Assembly (NCBI GenBank): GCA_902516685.1 | Contig: CABXZJ010000003.1 | Coordinates: forward strand, 3,250-67,249 | Length of the DNA: 64,000 nt | From: an uncultured Formosa sp. | Lineage (GTDB): Bacteria > Bacteroidota > Bacteroidia > Flavobacteriales > Flavobacteriaceae | Reading direction: 5' to 3' | Part shown: piece by piece, positions 1-9,330 of the stretch | Numbering within the stretch: position 1 is the stretch's first letter | How the letters are laid out: each line of letters begins with the position of its first letter | Notes under the pieces: model-generated | Database searches by the model: none | Seen by the model: only the letters and a program-made list of their open reading frames with translations | Told to the model about the DNA's origin: nothing | Made by a program: the position numbers and the translations under genes

Positions 1-1
1 C

Positions 2-3000
2 ATTGAGGCTTACAACATTCATGAAGGCTTATCTTTAAGCCGTGAAGAAATAGATTACTTAAAAAAAGTAAGTGAAAAAATTGGCCGTCCTTTGACGGAC
101 TCTGAAGTTTTTGGATTTTCACAAGTTAATTCCGAGCACTGCCGGCATAAAATATTCAATGGCACATTTATAATAGATGGCAAGGAACAACCCGCCTCAC
201 TCTTCAAACTAATCAAAGAAACTTCCAAGCAAAATCCTGAAAATATCGTTTCAGCCTATAAAGATAATGTTGCTTTTATAAAAGGGCCAGTAGTAGAGCA
301 ATTTGCACCAAAAAGAGCAGATTTTCCAGATACATACTCCACAAAAGATTTCGAATCAGTCATATCGCTTAAAGCAGAAACCCACAACTTTCCGACGACT
401 GTTGAGCCTTTTAATGGGGCTGCTACGGGTTCTGGTGGTGAAATTAGAGACCGTTTGGCGGGTGGTAAAGGCTCTCTACCACTTGCAGGAACAGCCGTTT
501 ATATGACCTCCTATTCCCGATTATTGGATAACCGTCCGTGGGAAAATGGATTTAAAGCTCGGGCTTGGCTTTACCAAACCCCCATGGACATTTTAATTAA
601 GGCCTCCAATGGTGCATCCGATTTTGGAAATAAATTTGGGCAACCGCTAATTTGTGGTTCTGTACTTACTTTTGAACACTCTGAAGACGATGAGCGCTTA
701 GGCTTTGACAAGGTCATCATGCAGGCTGGTGGAATTGGCTACGCCAAAGTCGATCAAGCAATTAAAGACATTCCTAAAAAAGACGATCAAATAGTGATTT
801 TAGGTGGTGATAATTATCGAATTGGTATGGGTGGTGCTGCTGTTTCTTCAGCAGACACTGGTGAATTTTCTTCAGGTATTGAACTTAACGCTGTCCAGCG
901 CTCAAATCCAGAAATGCAAAAACGGGCTGCCAACGCGATTCGTGGAATGATAGAAAGCGAGGAGAATTTTATTGTTTCTATTCACGACCACGGGGCTGGG
1001 GGTCACCTCAATTGCTTGTCAGAACTTGTTGAGAACAATGGAGGGCATATAAATTTAGACGCTCTGCCTATTGGAGATCCCACGCTTTCAGACAAGGAAC
1101 TTATAGGAAATGAATCCCAAGAACGCATGGGTCTGGTCATTGCTGAAAAACATCTTAAAACACTTCATAAAATTGCAGCACGAGAACGCTCCCCTATTTA
1201 CAATGTTGGTACCGTAACCAATGACCATCGTTTTGTTTTTAAATCTGAAAAAAATGGTAATAAGCCAATGGATCTTAACTTAGAGGATATGTTTGGTAGT
1301 TCTCCAAAAACTATTTTAAAAGACCAGAAATTAGAAAAAAATTATAAGGGCGTCTCATATGACCAAATGCAGCTCGAATCTTATATTGAGCAATTATTGA
1401 AATTAGAAGCTGTTGCTTGCAAAGACTGGCTTACCAATAAAGTGGATCGCTGTGTTGGAGGTAAAGTCGCTAAACAACAATGCGTAGGGCCTTTACAACT
1501 CCCACTTAACAATGTAGGAGTCATGGCTTTGGATTACAAAAGTGAACATGGCGTGGCAACCAGCATAGGACATGCACCCATTTCAGCACTCATAGATCCC
1601 ATTTCTGGCAGTAGAAATGCCATTACTGAAGCTTTAACCAATATAATATGGGCGCCTTTGGAAAACGGTCTCAAAAGTGTGTCTTTATCAGCTAATTGGA
1701 TGTGGCCCTGTAAAAACCCTGGGGAAGATACCCGGCTCTATGAAGCGGTTAAAGGTGTTTCAGAATTTGCAATTGCATTAGGTATTAATGTTCCAACCGG
1801 AAAAGATTCTCTTTCAATGAAGCAAAAATATCCAGAAGGCGATGTACTTTCACCAGGTACAGTTGTCATATCTGCAGTAGCCCATTGCAATGGAATTTCG
1901 AAAGTTGTGGAACCGTTATTTAAAACCAAACAAGGCCCTGTATATTATATAAACATTTCTCAGGATGCCTTCAAATTGGGAGGCAGTTCATTTGCACAGA
2001 TACTTAATAGTATTGGACAGCAAACACCTAGAGTAAAAAGTGCTAAATACGTTAAAAGTGTTTTTAACACCATACAACATTTGATTCTCAACAAACAAAT
2101 TGTTGCTGGACATGACATTGCTTCTGGAGGATTAATTACAACTTTGTTAGAATTGTGTTTTTCAGACAATGGTCTAGGCGCTGAAATTGATTTAACAACC
2201 CTTGGGGAGGCTGATACAGTCAAATTATTATTTTCTGAAAACTCTGGAATTGTATTTCAAGCCAAAGATACTTCTGTTGAGACAATTTTCAAATCTAATG
2301 GAATTGATGCACTGCGCATTGGAAGCATTTCAGAAACTGGAACGCTTAAGCTAAAAAATTATCAGGCAAAATTTGATTTGAATATTGAAACCTACAGAGA
2401 TTTTTGGTACGAAACTTCTTATCTGTTAGATGCCAAACAAACCGCTAATGGTCTTGCTAAAACCCGTTATAATAATTACAAAAAACAAACTCTAAACTAT
2501 CGTTTTCCTATACATTTTAACGGAAAACTTCCAATAATTAATGACCAAAAAGTAAAACCAAAAGCCGCTATTATTAGAGAAAAAGGTAGCAACTCAGAGC
2601 GAGAAATGGCAAACGCCATGCACTTGGCTGGATTTGAAGTAAGAGACGTACATATGACTGATTTAATTTCGGGACGTGAAACTTTAGAAGATATTCAATT
2701 CATAGGAGCTGTGGGCGGCTTTAGTAATAGTGATGTTTTAGGATCTGCAAAAGGTTGGGCTGGTGCTTTCAAATATAATGAAAAGGCCAAAAAAGCCCTC
2801 CAAAAATTCTTTAATCGAAAAGACACCATTTCTGTTGGAATCTGTAACGGATGTCAACTTTGGATGGAATTGAATCTCATCAATCCTGAGCATGAAGAGC
2901 ATGGTAAAATGACCTACAACAACTCTCAAAAACACGAAAGTGCTTTCACTTCTGTCAAGATACAAAAAAATAACTCTGTTATGTTAGGAACCCTTGAAGG

Positions 3001-3313
3001 AGCTACACTTGGGGTTTGGATTTCACACGGAGAAGGAAAATTTGAATTGCCCTACGAAGAATCAAATTATAATATTGTAGGGAAATATACATACCAAGAC
3101 TATCCACACAATCCCAATGGTTCCGATTACAACACTGCTATGATGTGTGATTCAACTGGAAGACACTTAGTAACAATGCCCCATATTGAACGGTCTATTT
3201 TCCCTTGGAATTGGGCTTATTATCCTTCAGAAAGAAACGATGCGGCATCCCCGTGGTTAGAAGCTTTTCAAAATGCCTTTCACTGGGTTGAGACATACAA
3301 TATAAAAATCTAA
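2..3313 (+). CDS. purL: Phosphoribosylformylglycinamidine synthase, 5' end outside window
   Basis: Single-chain FGAM synthase of de novo purine synthesis: converts FGAR, ATP and glutamine to FGAM in the cytosol. The frame is open from base 2, so the gene starts upstream; the TTG at 92 is an internal leucine codon, not a start. About 1,103 residues are visible of a family that usually has 1,220-1,300. Seen in order: SEHCRHK near the left edge, the synthase motif ETHNFPTTVEPFNGAATG, GKDSLSMK in the second synthase half, and a C-terminal class-I glutamine amidotransferase domain with GICNGCQ (nucleophilic Cys encoded at 2843-2845) and SHGEGKFELP. The C-terminus is intact. Not obviously in an operon with the next gene, which starts 98 bases later. 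Confidence 0.97.
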   Translation: MEAYNIHEGLSLSREEIDYLKKVSEKIGRPLTDSEVFGFSQVNSEHCRHKIFNGTFIIDGKEQPASLFKLIKETSKQNPENIVSAYKDNVAFIKGPVVEQFAPKRADFPDTYSTKDFESVISLKAETHNFPTTVEPFNGAATGSGGEIRDRLAGGKGSLPLAGTAVYMTSYSRLLDNRPWENGFKARAWLYQTPMDILIKASNGASDFGNKFGQPLICGSVLTFEHSEDDERLGFDKVIMQAGGIGYAKVDQAIKDIPKKDDQIVILGGDNYRIGMGGAAVSSADTGEFSSGIELNAVQRSNPEMQKRAANAIRGMIESEENFIVSIHDHGAGGHLNCLSELVENNGGHINLDALPIGDPTLSDKELIGNESQERMGLVIAEKHLKTLHKIAARERSPIYNVGTVTNDHRFVFKSEKNGNKPMDLNLEDMFGSSPKTILKDQKLEKNYKGVSYDQMQLESYIEQLLKLEAVACKDWLTNKVDRCVGGKVAKQQCVGPLQLPLNNVGVMALDYKSEHGVATSIGHAPISALIDPISGSRNAITEALTNIIWAPLENGLKSVSLSANWMWPCKNPGEDTRLYEAVKGVSEFAIALGINVPTGKDSLSMKQKYPEGDVLSPGTVVISAVAHCNGISKVVEPLFKTKQGPVYYINISQDAFKLGGSSFAQILNSIGQQTPRVKSAKYVKSVFNTIQHLILNKQIVAGHDIASGGLITTLLELCFSDNGLGAEIDLTTLGEADTVKLLFSENSGIVFQAKDTSVETIFKSNGIDALRIGSISETGTLKLKNYQAKFDLNIETYRDFWYETSYLLDAKQTANGLAKTRYNNYKKQTLNYRFPIHFNGKLPIINDQKVKPKAAIIREKGSNSEREMANAMHLAGFEVRDVHMTDLISGRETLEDIQFIGAVGGFSNSDVLGSAKGWAGAFKYNEKAKKALQKFFNRKDTISVGICNGCQLWMELNLINPEHEEHGKMTYNNSQKHESAFTSVKIQKNNSVMLGTLEGATLGVWISHGEGKFELPYEESNYNIVGKYTYQDYPHNPNGSDYNTAMMCDSTGRHLVTMPHIERSIFPWNWAYYPSERNDAASPWLEAFQNAFHWVETYNIKI

Positions 3314-3411
3314 GATTTTTAAACATTAGTTTACAAGAATCATAATTTTTTAGATCTTATTTGTTAAGTTTTTAAAAATTCCTATTTTGCATTATAACTG
3401 AAGCTTAAAAA

Positions 3412-5181
3412 ATGTTGGATATAAAACGTCTATTTGATTTTCCTTACCACCAATTAGAAGCACACAATCTAGAGATCGCTTTGGTCAGTAAAAAAAATGG
3501 AGAATGGATTAACACCTCTACCAAAGAATATATAGACAAAGCCAACGCTGTTAGCCGTGCCCTACTAAAATTAGGGGTTAAAAAAAATGATAAAATTGCT
3601 GTAATATCTTCAACAAACCGCACAGAGTGGTGCATTGTTGATATTGGAATTTTACAAGTAGGTGCACAAAATATTCCCATATATCCAACCATTTCATCAG
3701 AGGATTACGAATATATTTTAAACCACAGCCAAGCCACTTATTGCTTTGTATCTGATGAAGATGTGCTAGATAAGGTTTTAAGAGTCAAGGCCAATACAGA
3801 ACTAAAAGATGTTTACAGTTTTGATCAATTAAAAGACTGTAAAAACTATAGCGTGCTTTTAGAAATGGGTCAAGACACCTCAACTCAAAATGAGGTGGAG
3901 GCCCGTAAAAAAGAGGTTAAAGAAACCGACCTAGCCACCATTATATATACTTCTGGAACTACTGGAACACCAAAAGGAGTCATGCTATCTCACAGCAACA
4001 TTGTACAAAACGTTTTGGCTAGTATACCAAGACTTCCTCTAATCCAAGGCTCATCACGTGTTTTAAGCTTTTTGCCGCTTTGCCATATTTTTGAACGAGT
4101 GCTTATTTATGTTTACCAACATGCTGGCGTGACAGTATATTTTGCTGAAAGTTTAGAGACTATAGGGGCCAATGCACAAGAGATAAAACCAAATTTCATG
4201 AGTGTGGTTCCTAGACTACTTGAAAAAGTATTTAATAAGATTTATGCCAAAGGATCAGAACTTAAAGGAATTAAGAAAAATTTATTCTTTTGGGCCGTTG
4301 CACTTGGTGAGCGCTACGAACCCTATGGTATTAATGGATGGTGGTATGAATTCCAGCTTAAAATTGCTCGGAAACTTATTTTTAGTAAATGGAAAGCCGC
4401 GCTTGGTGGAGAATTACAAACCATGGTTTCAGGAAGTGCTGCTTTACATCCGCGTCTTTCAAGAATATTCTGTGCTTCTGGCATGATGGTTATGGAAGGT
4501 TATGGCTTAACAGAAACTTCACCAGTTGTGACAGTGGGGATGTTAGCTAATAAATTTTTTAAAATTGGTTCAGTTGGAAAGCCCATTTCTAATGTAGAGT
4601 TGAAAATTGCTGATGACGGTGAAGTGCTTGTTAAGGGACCAAATGTCATGATGGGCTATTACAAAGATCCTGAACGCACAACAGCCGTAATGACTGGCGA
4701 TTACTTTCACACAGGAGATAAAGGAGAGATTGATACTGACGGATTTTTAAAAATTACTGGACGTAAAAAAGAAATGTTCAAAACTTCGGGAGGTAAATAC
4801 ATTATCCCTACCCTAATTGAAAATGCGCTTAAAGAATCAAATTTTGTAGAACAAGTTATGGTGATTGGAGAAAATCAAAAAATGCCTGCGGCATTGATAC
4901 AACTTAACTTTGAATTTATATCCGAATGGATATCACGAAAAGGCTTCAATATAGATAAAACAAACAAATCAATAATTGCTTCAATAGAAGTTCAAAAACG
5001 CATTCAGCAGGAAGTTGATAAATATAATTTAAGATTTGGGAAATGGGAACAAATCAAAAGATTTGAGTTGACTCCTGATGTATGGTCAATCTCAAATGGA
5101 CAACTTACACCTACAATGAAAATGAAACGTAGTGCAATTCTCAAAATGTATCAGCAAATAGTTTCTAAAATATATAAATAA
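3412..5181 (+). CDS. Long-chain fatty-acid--CoA ligase (AMP-forming)
   Basis: Activates fatty acids to acyl-CoA through an acyl-AMP intermediate, feeding the beta-oxidation genes that follow. 589 residues, typical for the FadD15-like branch. Seen: P-loop TSGTTGTPKG at residues 180-189, adenylate-binding GYGLTETSPVV near 363, the TGD motif near 434 and the hinge GRKKEMFKTSGGKYI. There is no N-terminal signal or membrane helix, so it is probably cytosolic or peripheral. It lies 93 bases upstream of the marR-fadN-fadA-fadE block on the same strand and is functionally linked, but that block has its own promoter-like sequence. Exact chain-length preference cannot be read from the sequence. Confidence 0.93.
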   Translation: MLDIKRLFDFPYHQLEAHNLEIALVSKKNGEWINTSTKEYIDKANAVSRALLKLGVKKNDKIAVISSTNRTEWCIVDIGILQVGAQNIPIYPTISSEDYEYILNHSQATYCFVSDEDVLDKVLRVKANTELKDVYSFDQLKDCKNYSVLLEMGQDTSTQNEVEARKKEVKETDLATIIYTSGTTGTPKGVMLSHSNIVQNVLASIPRLPLIQGSSRVLSFLPLCHIFERVLIYVYQHAGVTVYFAESLETIGANAQEIKPNFMSVVPRLLEKVFNKIYAKGSELKGIKKNLFFWAVALGERYEPYGINGWWYEFQLKIARKLIFSKWKAALGGELQTMVSGSAALHPRLSRIFCASGMMVMEGYGLTETSPVVTVGMLANKFFKIGSVGKPISNVELKIADDGEVLVKGPNVMMGYYKDPERTTAVMTGDYFHTGDKGEIDTDGFLKITGRKKEMFKTSGGKYIIPTLIENALKESNFVEQVMVIGENQKMPAALIQLNFEFISEWISRKGFNIDKTNKSIIASIEVQKRIQQEVDKYNLRFGKWEQIKRFELTPDVWSISNGQLTPTMKMKRSAILKMYQQIVSKIYK

Positions 5182-5228
5182 AACTTCTATTATTAAACAA
5201 CTGAATTAGCTAAAATATTATAATATAC

Positions 5229-5240
5229 TATGCATGCATA
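5229..5240. promoter_or_regulatory. 12-bp perfect palindrome, candidate MarR operator
   Basis: TATGCATGCATA is self-complementary over 12 bases and sits 11 bases upstream of the -7 element of the marR gene, where the -33 element would be expected. MarR proteins are dimers that bind short palindromes and often repress their own operon; binding here would block RNA polymerase. Its role as an operator is inferred from symmetry and position only. Confidence 0.5.
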
Positions 5241-5251
5241 ATAAAATTTTA

Positions 5252-5259
5252 TATATTTG
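5252..5259 (+). promoter_or_regulatory. Bacteroidota -7 element of the marR-fadNAE operon
   Basis: TATATTTG matches the Bacteroidota sigma-A consensus TAnnTTTG. Transcription would begin about 6-7 bases downstream, giving a leader of roughly 10 bases before the TTG start at 5275. No TTTG -33 box is visible; the palindrome at 5229-5240 occupies that position. Confidence 0.6.
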
Positions 5260-5274
5260 ATTAAACACTAAGTT

Positions 5275-5706
5275 TTGAAAGAAAAAACAATAGATTATAT
5301 TTTAAGAACAACTTGGCTTGCTGTGCAAAAAATGTATAATGAAGAAGCTTCAAAATTTGATGCAACAATGGCTACCGCTTTCACTTTGTTGAGTATTGAT
5401 CCAAAAATAGGTACCTCTTCTACATCTTTGGGTCCAAAAATGGGTATGGAATCTACTAGTCTTTCACGAATATTAAAAACATTGGAAGATCGTGACTTAA
5501 TAAAAAGAACTCCAAATCCCGAAGATGGACGAGGAGTCATAATTAATTTAACCAAACTAGGATTGATAAAAAGAGAAGACTCAAGACAACGAGTTTTCAA
5601 GTTTAATAATAAAATTAAAACAAAAATAAGTTCTGAAAAATTGAAGAACTTTTATTATGTCTCTGAGACTATTTTAGAGCTAATAAATGATAAAAAAATA
5701 TTTTAA
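5275..5706 (+). CDS. MarR family transcriptional regulator
   Basis: Winged-helix regulator, 143 residues, normal MarR length. The recognition-helix region reads MGMESTSLSRILKTLEDRD, followed by the wing with the conserved pattern NPEDGRGVIINLT. The start is a TTG at 5275, chosen because the -7 element at 5252-5259 leaves a short leader and no ATG lies closer to the family N-terminus. It is followed after 14 bases by the fadN-type gene, then fadA and fadE, so it is very likely the local repressor of beta-oxidation, possibly relieved by acyl-CoA. The ligand is an inference from context. Confidence 0.9.
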   Translation: MKEKTIDYILRTTWLAVQKMYNEEASKFDATMATAFTLLSIDPKIGTSSTSLGPKMGMESTSLSRILKTLEDRDLIKRTPNPEDGRGVIINLTKLGLIKREDSRQRVFKFNNKIKTKISSEKLKNFYYVSETILELINDKKIF

Positions 5707-5720
5707 ACTTATAATAATCT

Positions 5721-8114
5721 ATGAAAAAAAGAAGAATTAATAAGATTGCAATCATCGGGTCTGGGATTATGGGAAGTGGGATCGCTTGTCATTTTGCAAA
5801 CATCGGCGTGGAAGTTCTTTTATTAGATATTGTACCCAAAATGCTCAATAACAAAGAAAAAGCACTAGGATTGAGCCTGCAAGATAAAGTCGTGAGAAAC
5901 CGAATTGTAAACTCTGCTTTAAAAAATGCCCTAAAGTCTAAACCAAATCCGATCTACAGTCCAAAATTTACCCAACGTATCAATACCGGTAATTTAGAGG
6001 ATGATATTACTAAAGTAAAAGGTGTAGACTGGATCATGGAGGTCGTGGTAGAACGCTTGGATGTAAAAAAACAAGTCTTTGAAGCTCTTGAAAAATTCCG
6101 CACTCCAGGAACTCTTATTTCTTCTAACACGTCTGGAATTCCGATCAAATTTATGAGTGAAGGACGCAGTGAAGACTTTCAAAAGCATTTTTGTGGAACC
6201 CATTTCTTTAATCCAGCGCGTTATTTAAAACTTTTCGAAATCATTCCAGGTCCAAAAACAGACCTTGAAGTGCTCGACTTTTTAAATGTTTATGGCGAAC
6301 AATTTTTAGGTAAAACTTCTGTGGTTGCAAAAGATACTCCCGCTTTTATTGGAAACCGCATCGGCATTTTTGGAATTCAAAGTTTATTTCACCAAGTGAA
6401 AGCATTGGGCCTTACTGTAGAAGAAATTGACAAACTTACTGGTCCTGTGATTGGACGTCCAAAATCAGCCACCTTTAGAACCGTAGACGTAGTAGGTTTA
6501 GATACCTTAGTCCATGTCGCCAATGGTATTTATGAAAATTGCCCAAAAGACGAAGCACACGATTTATTCATGTTGCCGAACTTCATTAGTCAAATGATGG
6601 AAAATAAGTGGCTAGGCAGTAAATCCGGACAAGGATTTTATAAAAAAGAAGGGGAAATAATTCGTGTTTTAGACCTAAACACGCTGAAGTACAGAGATAA
6701 AAAACGATCGAATTTTGCAACGCTTGAACTGACAAAATCAATTGACAATATCATCGATCGCTTTAAAGTATTAGTGGATGGTAAAGACAAGGCTGGAGAA
6801 TTCTATCGCAAAAATTTTGCCGCAATGTTTGCATATGTTTCGAATAGAATTCCTGAAATTTCAGAAGAACTTTTTAAAATTGACGATGCTATGAAAGCTG
6901 GTTTTGGCTGGGAACACGGTCCTTTCCAAATTTGGGATGCCGTTGGTGTAGAAAAAGGATTGGCACTCATTAAAGCGGAAGGATTAACCGCTGCTCAATG
7001 GGTTTTTGATATGGTCGCTTTAGGAAATAACAGCTTTTACACTATTAAAAATGGCGCCACATTTGCGTTCGATATTGAAACAAAAAAACAACTTAAAATT
7101 CCAGGGCAAGATGCCTTTATTATTTTAGATAACATTCGTAAATCAAATGAAGTCTTTAAAAATGCAGGTGTGATTATTGAAGATTTAGGAGATGGCATCC
7201 TCAATTGTGAATTCCGCTCCAAAATGAATACGATTGGTAGTGATGTTTTGTCAGGACTCAACAAAGCGGTGGATTTAGCAGAGCAAAATTTTGACGGATT
7301 AGTTATTGGAAACCAAGGGGCTAACTTTTCAGTAGGCGCTAATATTAGTATGATTTTTATGATGGCGGTAGAACAAGAATACGATGAGCTCAATGCTGCT
7401 ATTAAATATTTTCAGGACACCATGATGCGCATGCGCTACTCCTCTATCCCTACCATTGCGGCGCCACACGGTATGACTTTAGGAGGCGGTTGTGAATTAT
7501 CACTACACGCAGACAAAGTGGTGGCCGCAGCAGAAACTTATATCGGATTGGTTGAATTTGGCGTCGGCTTGATTCCCGGCGGAGGCGGTTCTAAAGAAAT
7601 GGCCATGCGGGCTTCAGACTCCTTTAGTAAAAATGATGTTGAACTTAATATTCTCCAAGAATATTTCTTGACCATTGGAATGGCAAAAGTAGCCACCTCT
7701 GCATACGAAGCTTTTGGCCTTGGAATTCTAAAACACGGAAAAGACAGCGTTGTTATCAATAAAGACCGTCAAATTGCTACAGCAAAAGCCCATGCAAAAT
7801 TAATGGCAGCGCAAGGCTATAGCCAACCGGTAAAGCGAAAAGATATCAAAGTTTTAGGAAAACAGGCACTTGGTATGTTCCTTGTTGGAACCGATTCCAT
7901 GCAAGCCAGTAATTACATTAGCGAACACGATCAAAAAATTGCAAATAAACTAGCCTATGTTATGGCTGGTGGGGATTTATCGGAGCCCAGCCTGGTCACA
8001 GAGCAATATTTATTAGATATTGAACGAGAAGCGTTTTTAAGTTTATGTACGGAACGCAAAACATTAGAACGCATCCAACACATGTTAAAAACGGGTAAAC
8101 CACTTAGAAATTAA
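5721..8114 (+). CDS. fadN: 3-hydroxyacyl-CoA dehydrogenase / enoyl-CoA hydratase fusion (FadN type)
   Basis: Bifunctional beta-oxidation enzyme performing hydration of enoyl-CoA and NAD-dependent oxidation of 3-hydroxyacyl-CoA. 797 residues. The domain order is dehydrogenase first (Rossmann loop GSGIMGSG near residues 13-20, THFFNPARYLKLFEI further on) and crotonase-fold hydratase last (GGGCELSLHADKVVAA near residue 588, then LVEFGVGLIPGGGG). This is the reverse of E. coli FadB and matches the FadN arrangement of Bacillus. The thiolase gene begins 3 bases after its stop, so the two are co-transcribed and the products probably channel intermediates. Confidence 0.95.
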   Translation: MKKRRINKIAIIGSGIMGSGIACHFANIGVEVLLLDIVPKMLNNKEKALGLSLQDKVVRNRIVNSALKNALKSKPNPIYSPKFTQRINTGNLEDDITKVKGVDWIMEVVVERLDVKKQVFEALEKFRTPGTLISSNTSGIPIKFMSEGRSEDFQKHFCGTHFFNPARYLKLFEIIPGPKTDLEVLDFLNVYGEQFLGKTSVVAKDTPAFIGNRIGIFGIQSLFHQVKALGLTVEEIDKLTGPVIGRPKSATFRTVDVVGLDTLVHVANGIYENCPKDEAHDLFMLPNFISQMMENKWLGSKSGQGFYKKEGEIIRVLDLNTLKYRDKKRSNFATLELTKSIDNIIDRFKVLVDGKDKAGEFYRKNFAAMFAYVSNRIPEISEELFKIDDAMKAGFGWEHGPFQIWDAVGVEKGLALIKAEGLTAAQWVFDMVALGNNSFYTIKNGATFAFDIETKKQLKIPGQDAFIILDNIRKSNEVFKNAGVIIEDLGDGILNCEFRSKMNTIGSDVLSGLNKAVDLAEQNFDGLVIGNQGANFSVGANISMIFMMAVEQEYDELNAAIKYFQDTMMRMRYSSIPTIAAPHGMTLGGGCELSLHADKVVAAAETYIGLVEFGVGLIPGGGGSKEMAMRASDSFSKNDVELNILQEYFLTIGMAKVATSAYEAFGLGILKHGKDSVVINKDRQIATAKAHAKLMAAQGYSQPVKRKDIKVLGKQALGMFLVGTDSMQASNYISEHDQKIANKLAYVMAGGDLSEPSLVTEQYLLDIEREAFLSLCTERKTLERIQHMLKTGKPLRN

Positions 8115-8117
8115 AAA

Positions 8118-9308
8118 ATGAAGCAAGCCTATATAGTTAAAGCCTACAGAACCGCCGTTGGGAAAGCCCCAAAAGGGGTCTTTCGATTTAAAAGAGCCGA
8201 TGAACTCGGGGCGGAAACCATTAAACATATGATGAAAGAACTTCCCAATTTGGAAGTATCCCGCATCGATGATGTCATTGTTGGAAATGCAATGCCAGAA
8301 GGGGCACAAGGATTAAATATGGCCCGGTTTATATCGCTCATTGGACTTGAAAGTGTAGATGTTCCCGGGGTCACCGTCAACCGCTTTTGTTCATCTGGGC
8401 TGGAAACAATTGGATTGGCCGTGGCAAAAATTCAAGCCGGCATGGCCAATTGTATCATTGCGGGCGGAGCTGAAAGCATGAGTGCTGTTCCCATGACAGG
8501 TTTCAAGCCCGAGCTCAACTACGATACTATCATTGCAGGTCATGAAGATTATTATTGGGGGATGGGTAATACAGCCGAAGCCGTAGCAAATGAGTTTAAA
8601 ATTTCTAGAGAAGATCAAGATGCATTTGCATATAATTCTCATATGAAAGCACTGAAAGCACAAGCTGAGGATCGATTTCAGGATCAAATAGTACCCATTA
8701 AAGTACAACAAACTTATGTAAATGAGTCTGAAAAAAAAGCCACAAAAAACTATATAGTCAATAAAGACGAAGGACCGAGAAAAGGTACAAATTTAGAGGC
8801 CTTGGCAAAACTCCGCGCAGTTTTCGCACAAGGAGGAAGTGTAACTGCTGGAAATTCATCTCAAATGAGTGATGGCGCCGCATTTGTAATGGTTGTAAGT
8901 GAAAGCATGGTAAAAGAACTCAATTTAGAGCCTATTTCCCGTTTGGTGAGCTATGCCGTTGCAGGAGTAGAACCAAGAATTATGGGTATTGGCCCCGTTA
9001 AAGCAATTCCAAAGGCACTTAAACAGGCCGGCTTGCAGCAATCGGAGCTTGAACTTATTGAACTCAATGAAGCCTTTGCGTCTCAATCCCTGGCCGTGAT
9101 TAGAGAACTAGATTTAAATCCAGAACTTATCAATGTAAATGGAGGCGCGATTGCCCTTGGTCACCCCTTAGGCTGTACAGGCGCAAAATTATCAGTTCAG
9201 TTATTTGATGAAATGCGCAAGCGAGAAATGGCATCAAAATTCGGCGCTGTAGCCATGTGTGTTGGAACTGGTCAAGGCGCTTGTGGAATTTTCGAATTTT
9301 TAAATTAA
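8118..9308 (+). CDS. fadA: Acetyl-CoA C-acyltransferase (3-ketoacyl-CoA thiolase)
   Basis: Cleaves 3-ketoacyl-CoA with CoA to acetyl-CoA and a shortened acyl-CoA, the last step of each beta-oxidation cycle. 396 residues, the usual length. The nucleophilic cysteine is C91 in [12 protein letters not shown]; the base histidine is H349 in [15 protein letters not shown] and the second catalytic cysteine is C381 in [17 protein letters not shown] is also present. It lies 3 bases after fadN and 22 bases before the acyl-CoA dehydrogenase gene. Gene order hydratase/dehydrogenase, thiolase, acyl-CoA dehydrogenase matches the fadN-fadA-fadE operon known in Bacillus. Confidence 0.96.
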   Translation: MKQAYIVKAYRTAVGKAPKGVFRFKRADELGAETIKHMMKELPNLEVSRIDDVIVGNAMPEGAQGLNMARFISLIGLESVDVPGVTVNRFCSSGLETIGLAVAKIQAGMANCIIAGGAESMSAVPMTGFKPELNYDTIIAGHEDYYWGMGNTAEAVANEFKISREDQDAFAYNSHMKALKAQAEDRFQDQIVPIKVQQTYVNESEKKATKNYIVNKDEGPRKGTNLEALAKLRAVFAQGGSVTAGNSSQMSDGAAFVMVVSESMVKELNLEPISRLVSYAVAGVEPRIMGIGPVKAIPKALKQAGLQQSELELIELNEAFASQSLAVIRELDLNPELINVNGGAIALGHPLGCTGAKLSVQLFDEMRKREMASKFGAVAMCVGTGQGACGIFEFLN

Positions 9309-9330
9309 AAAAAACTCAAATTTTATACCT

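Noticed and set aside
92..94. TTG as the start of purL
   Set aside because: The frame is open from base 2 and the family N-terminus is much longer.
5229..5240. Palindrome as only a restriction-type site
   Set aside because: A restriction site is possible, but its position at the -33 box of a MarR-headed operon makes an operator more likely.
7037..7393. 118-residue minus-strand ORF inside the fadN-type gene
   Set aside because: Antisense shadow of a well supported coding region.
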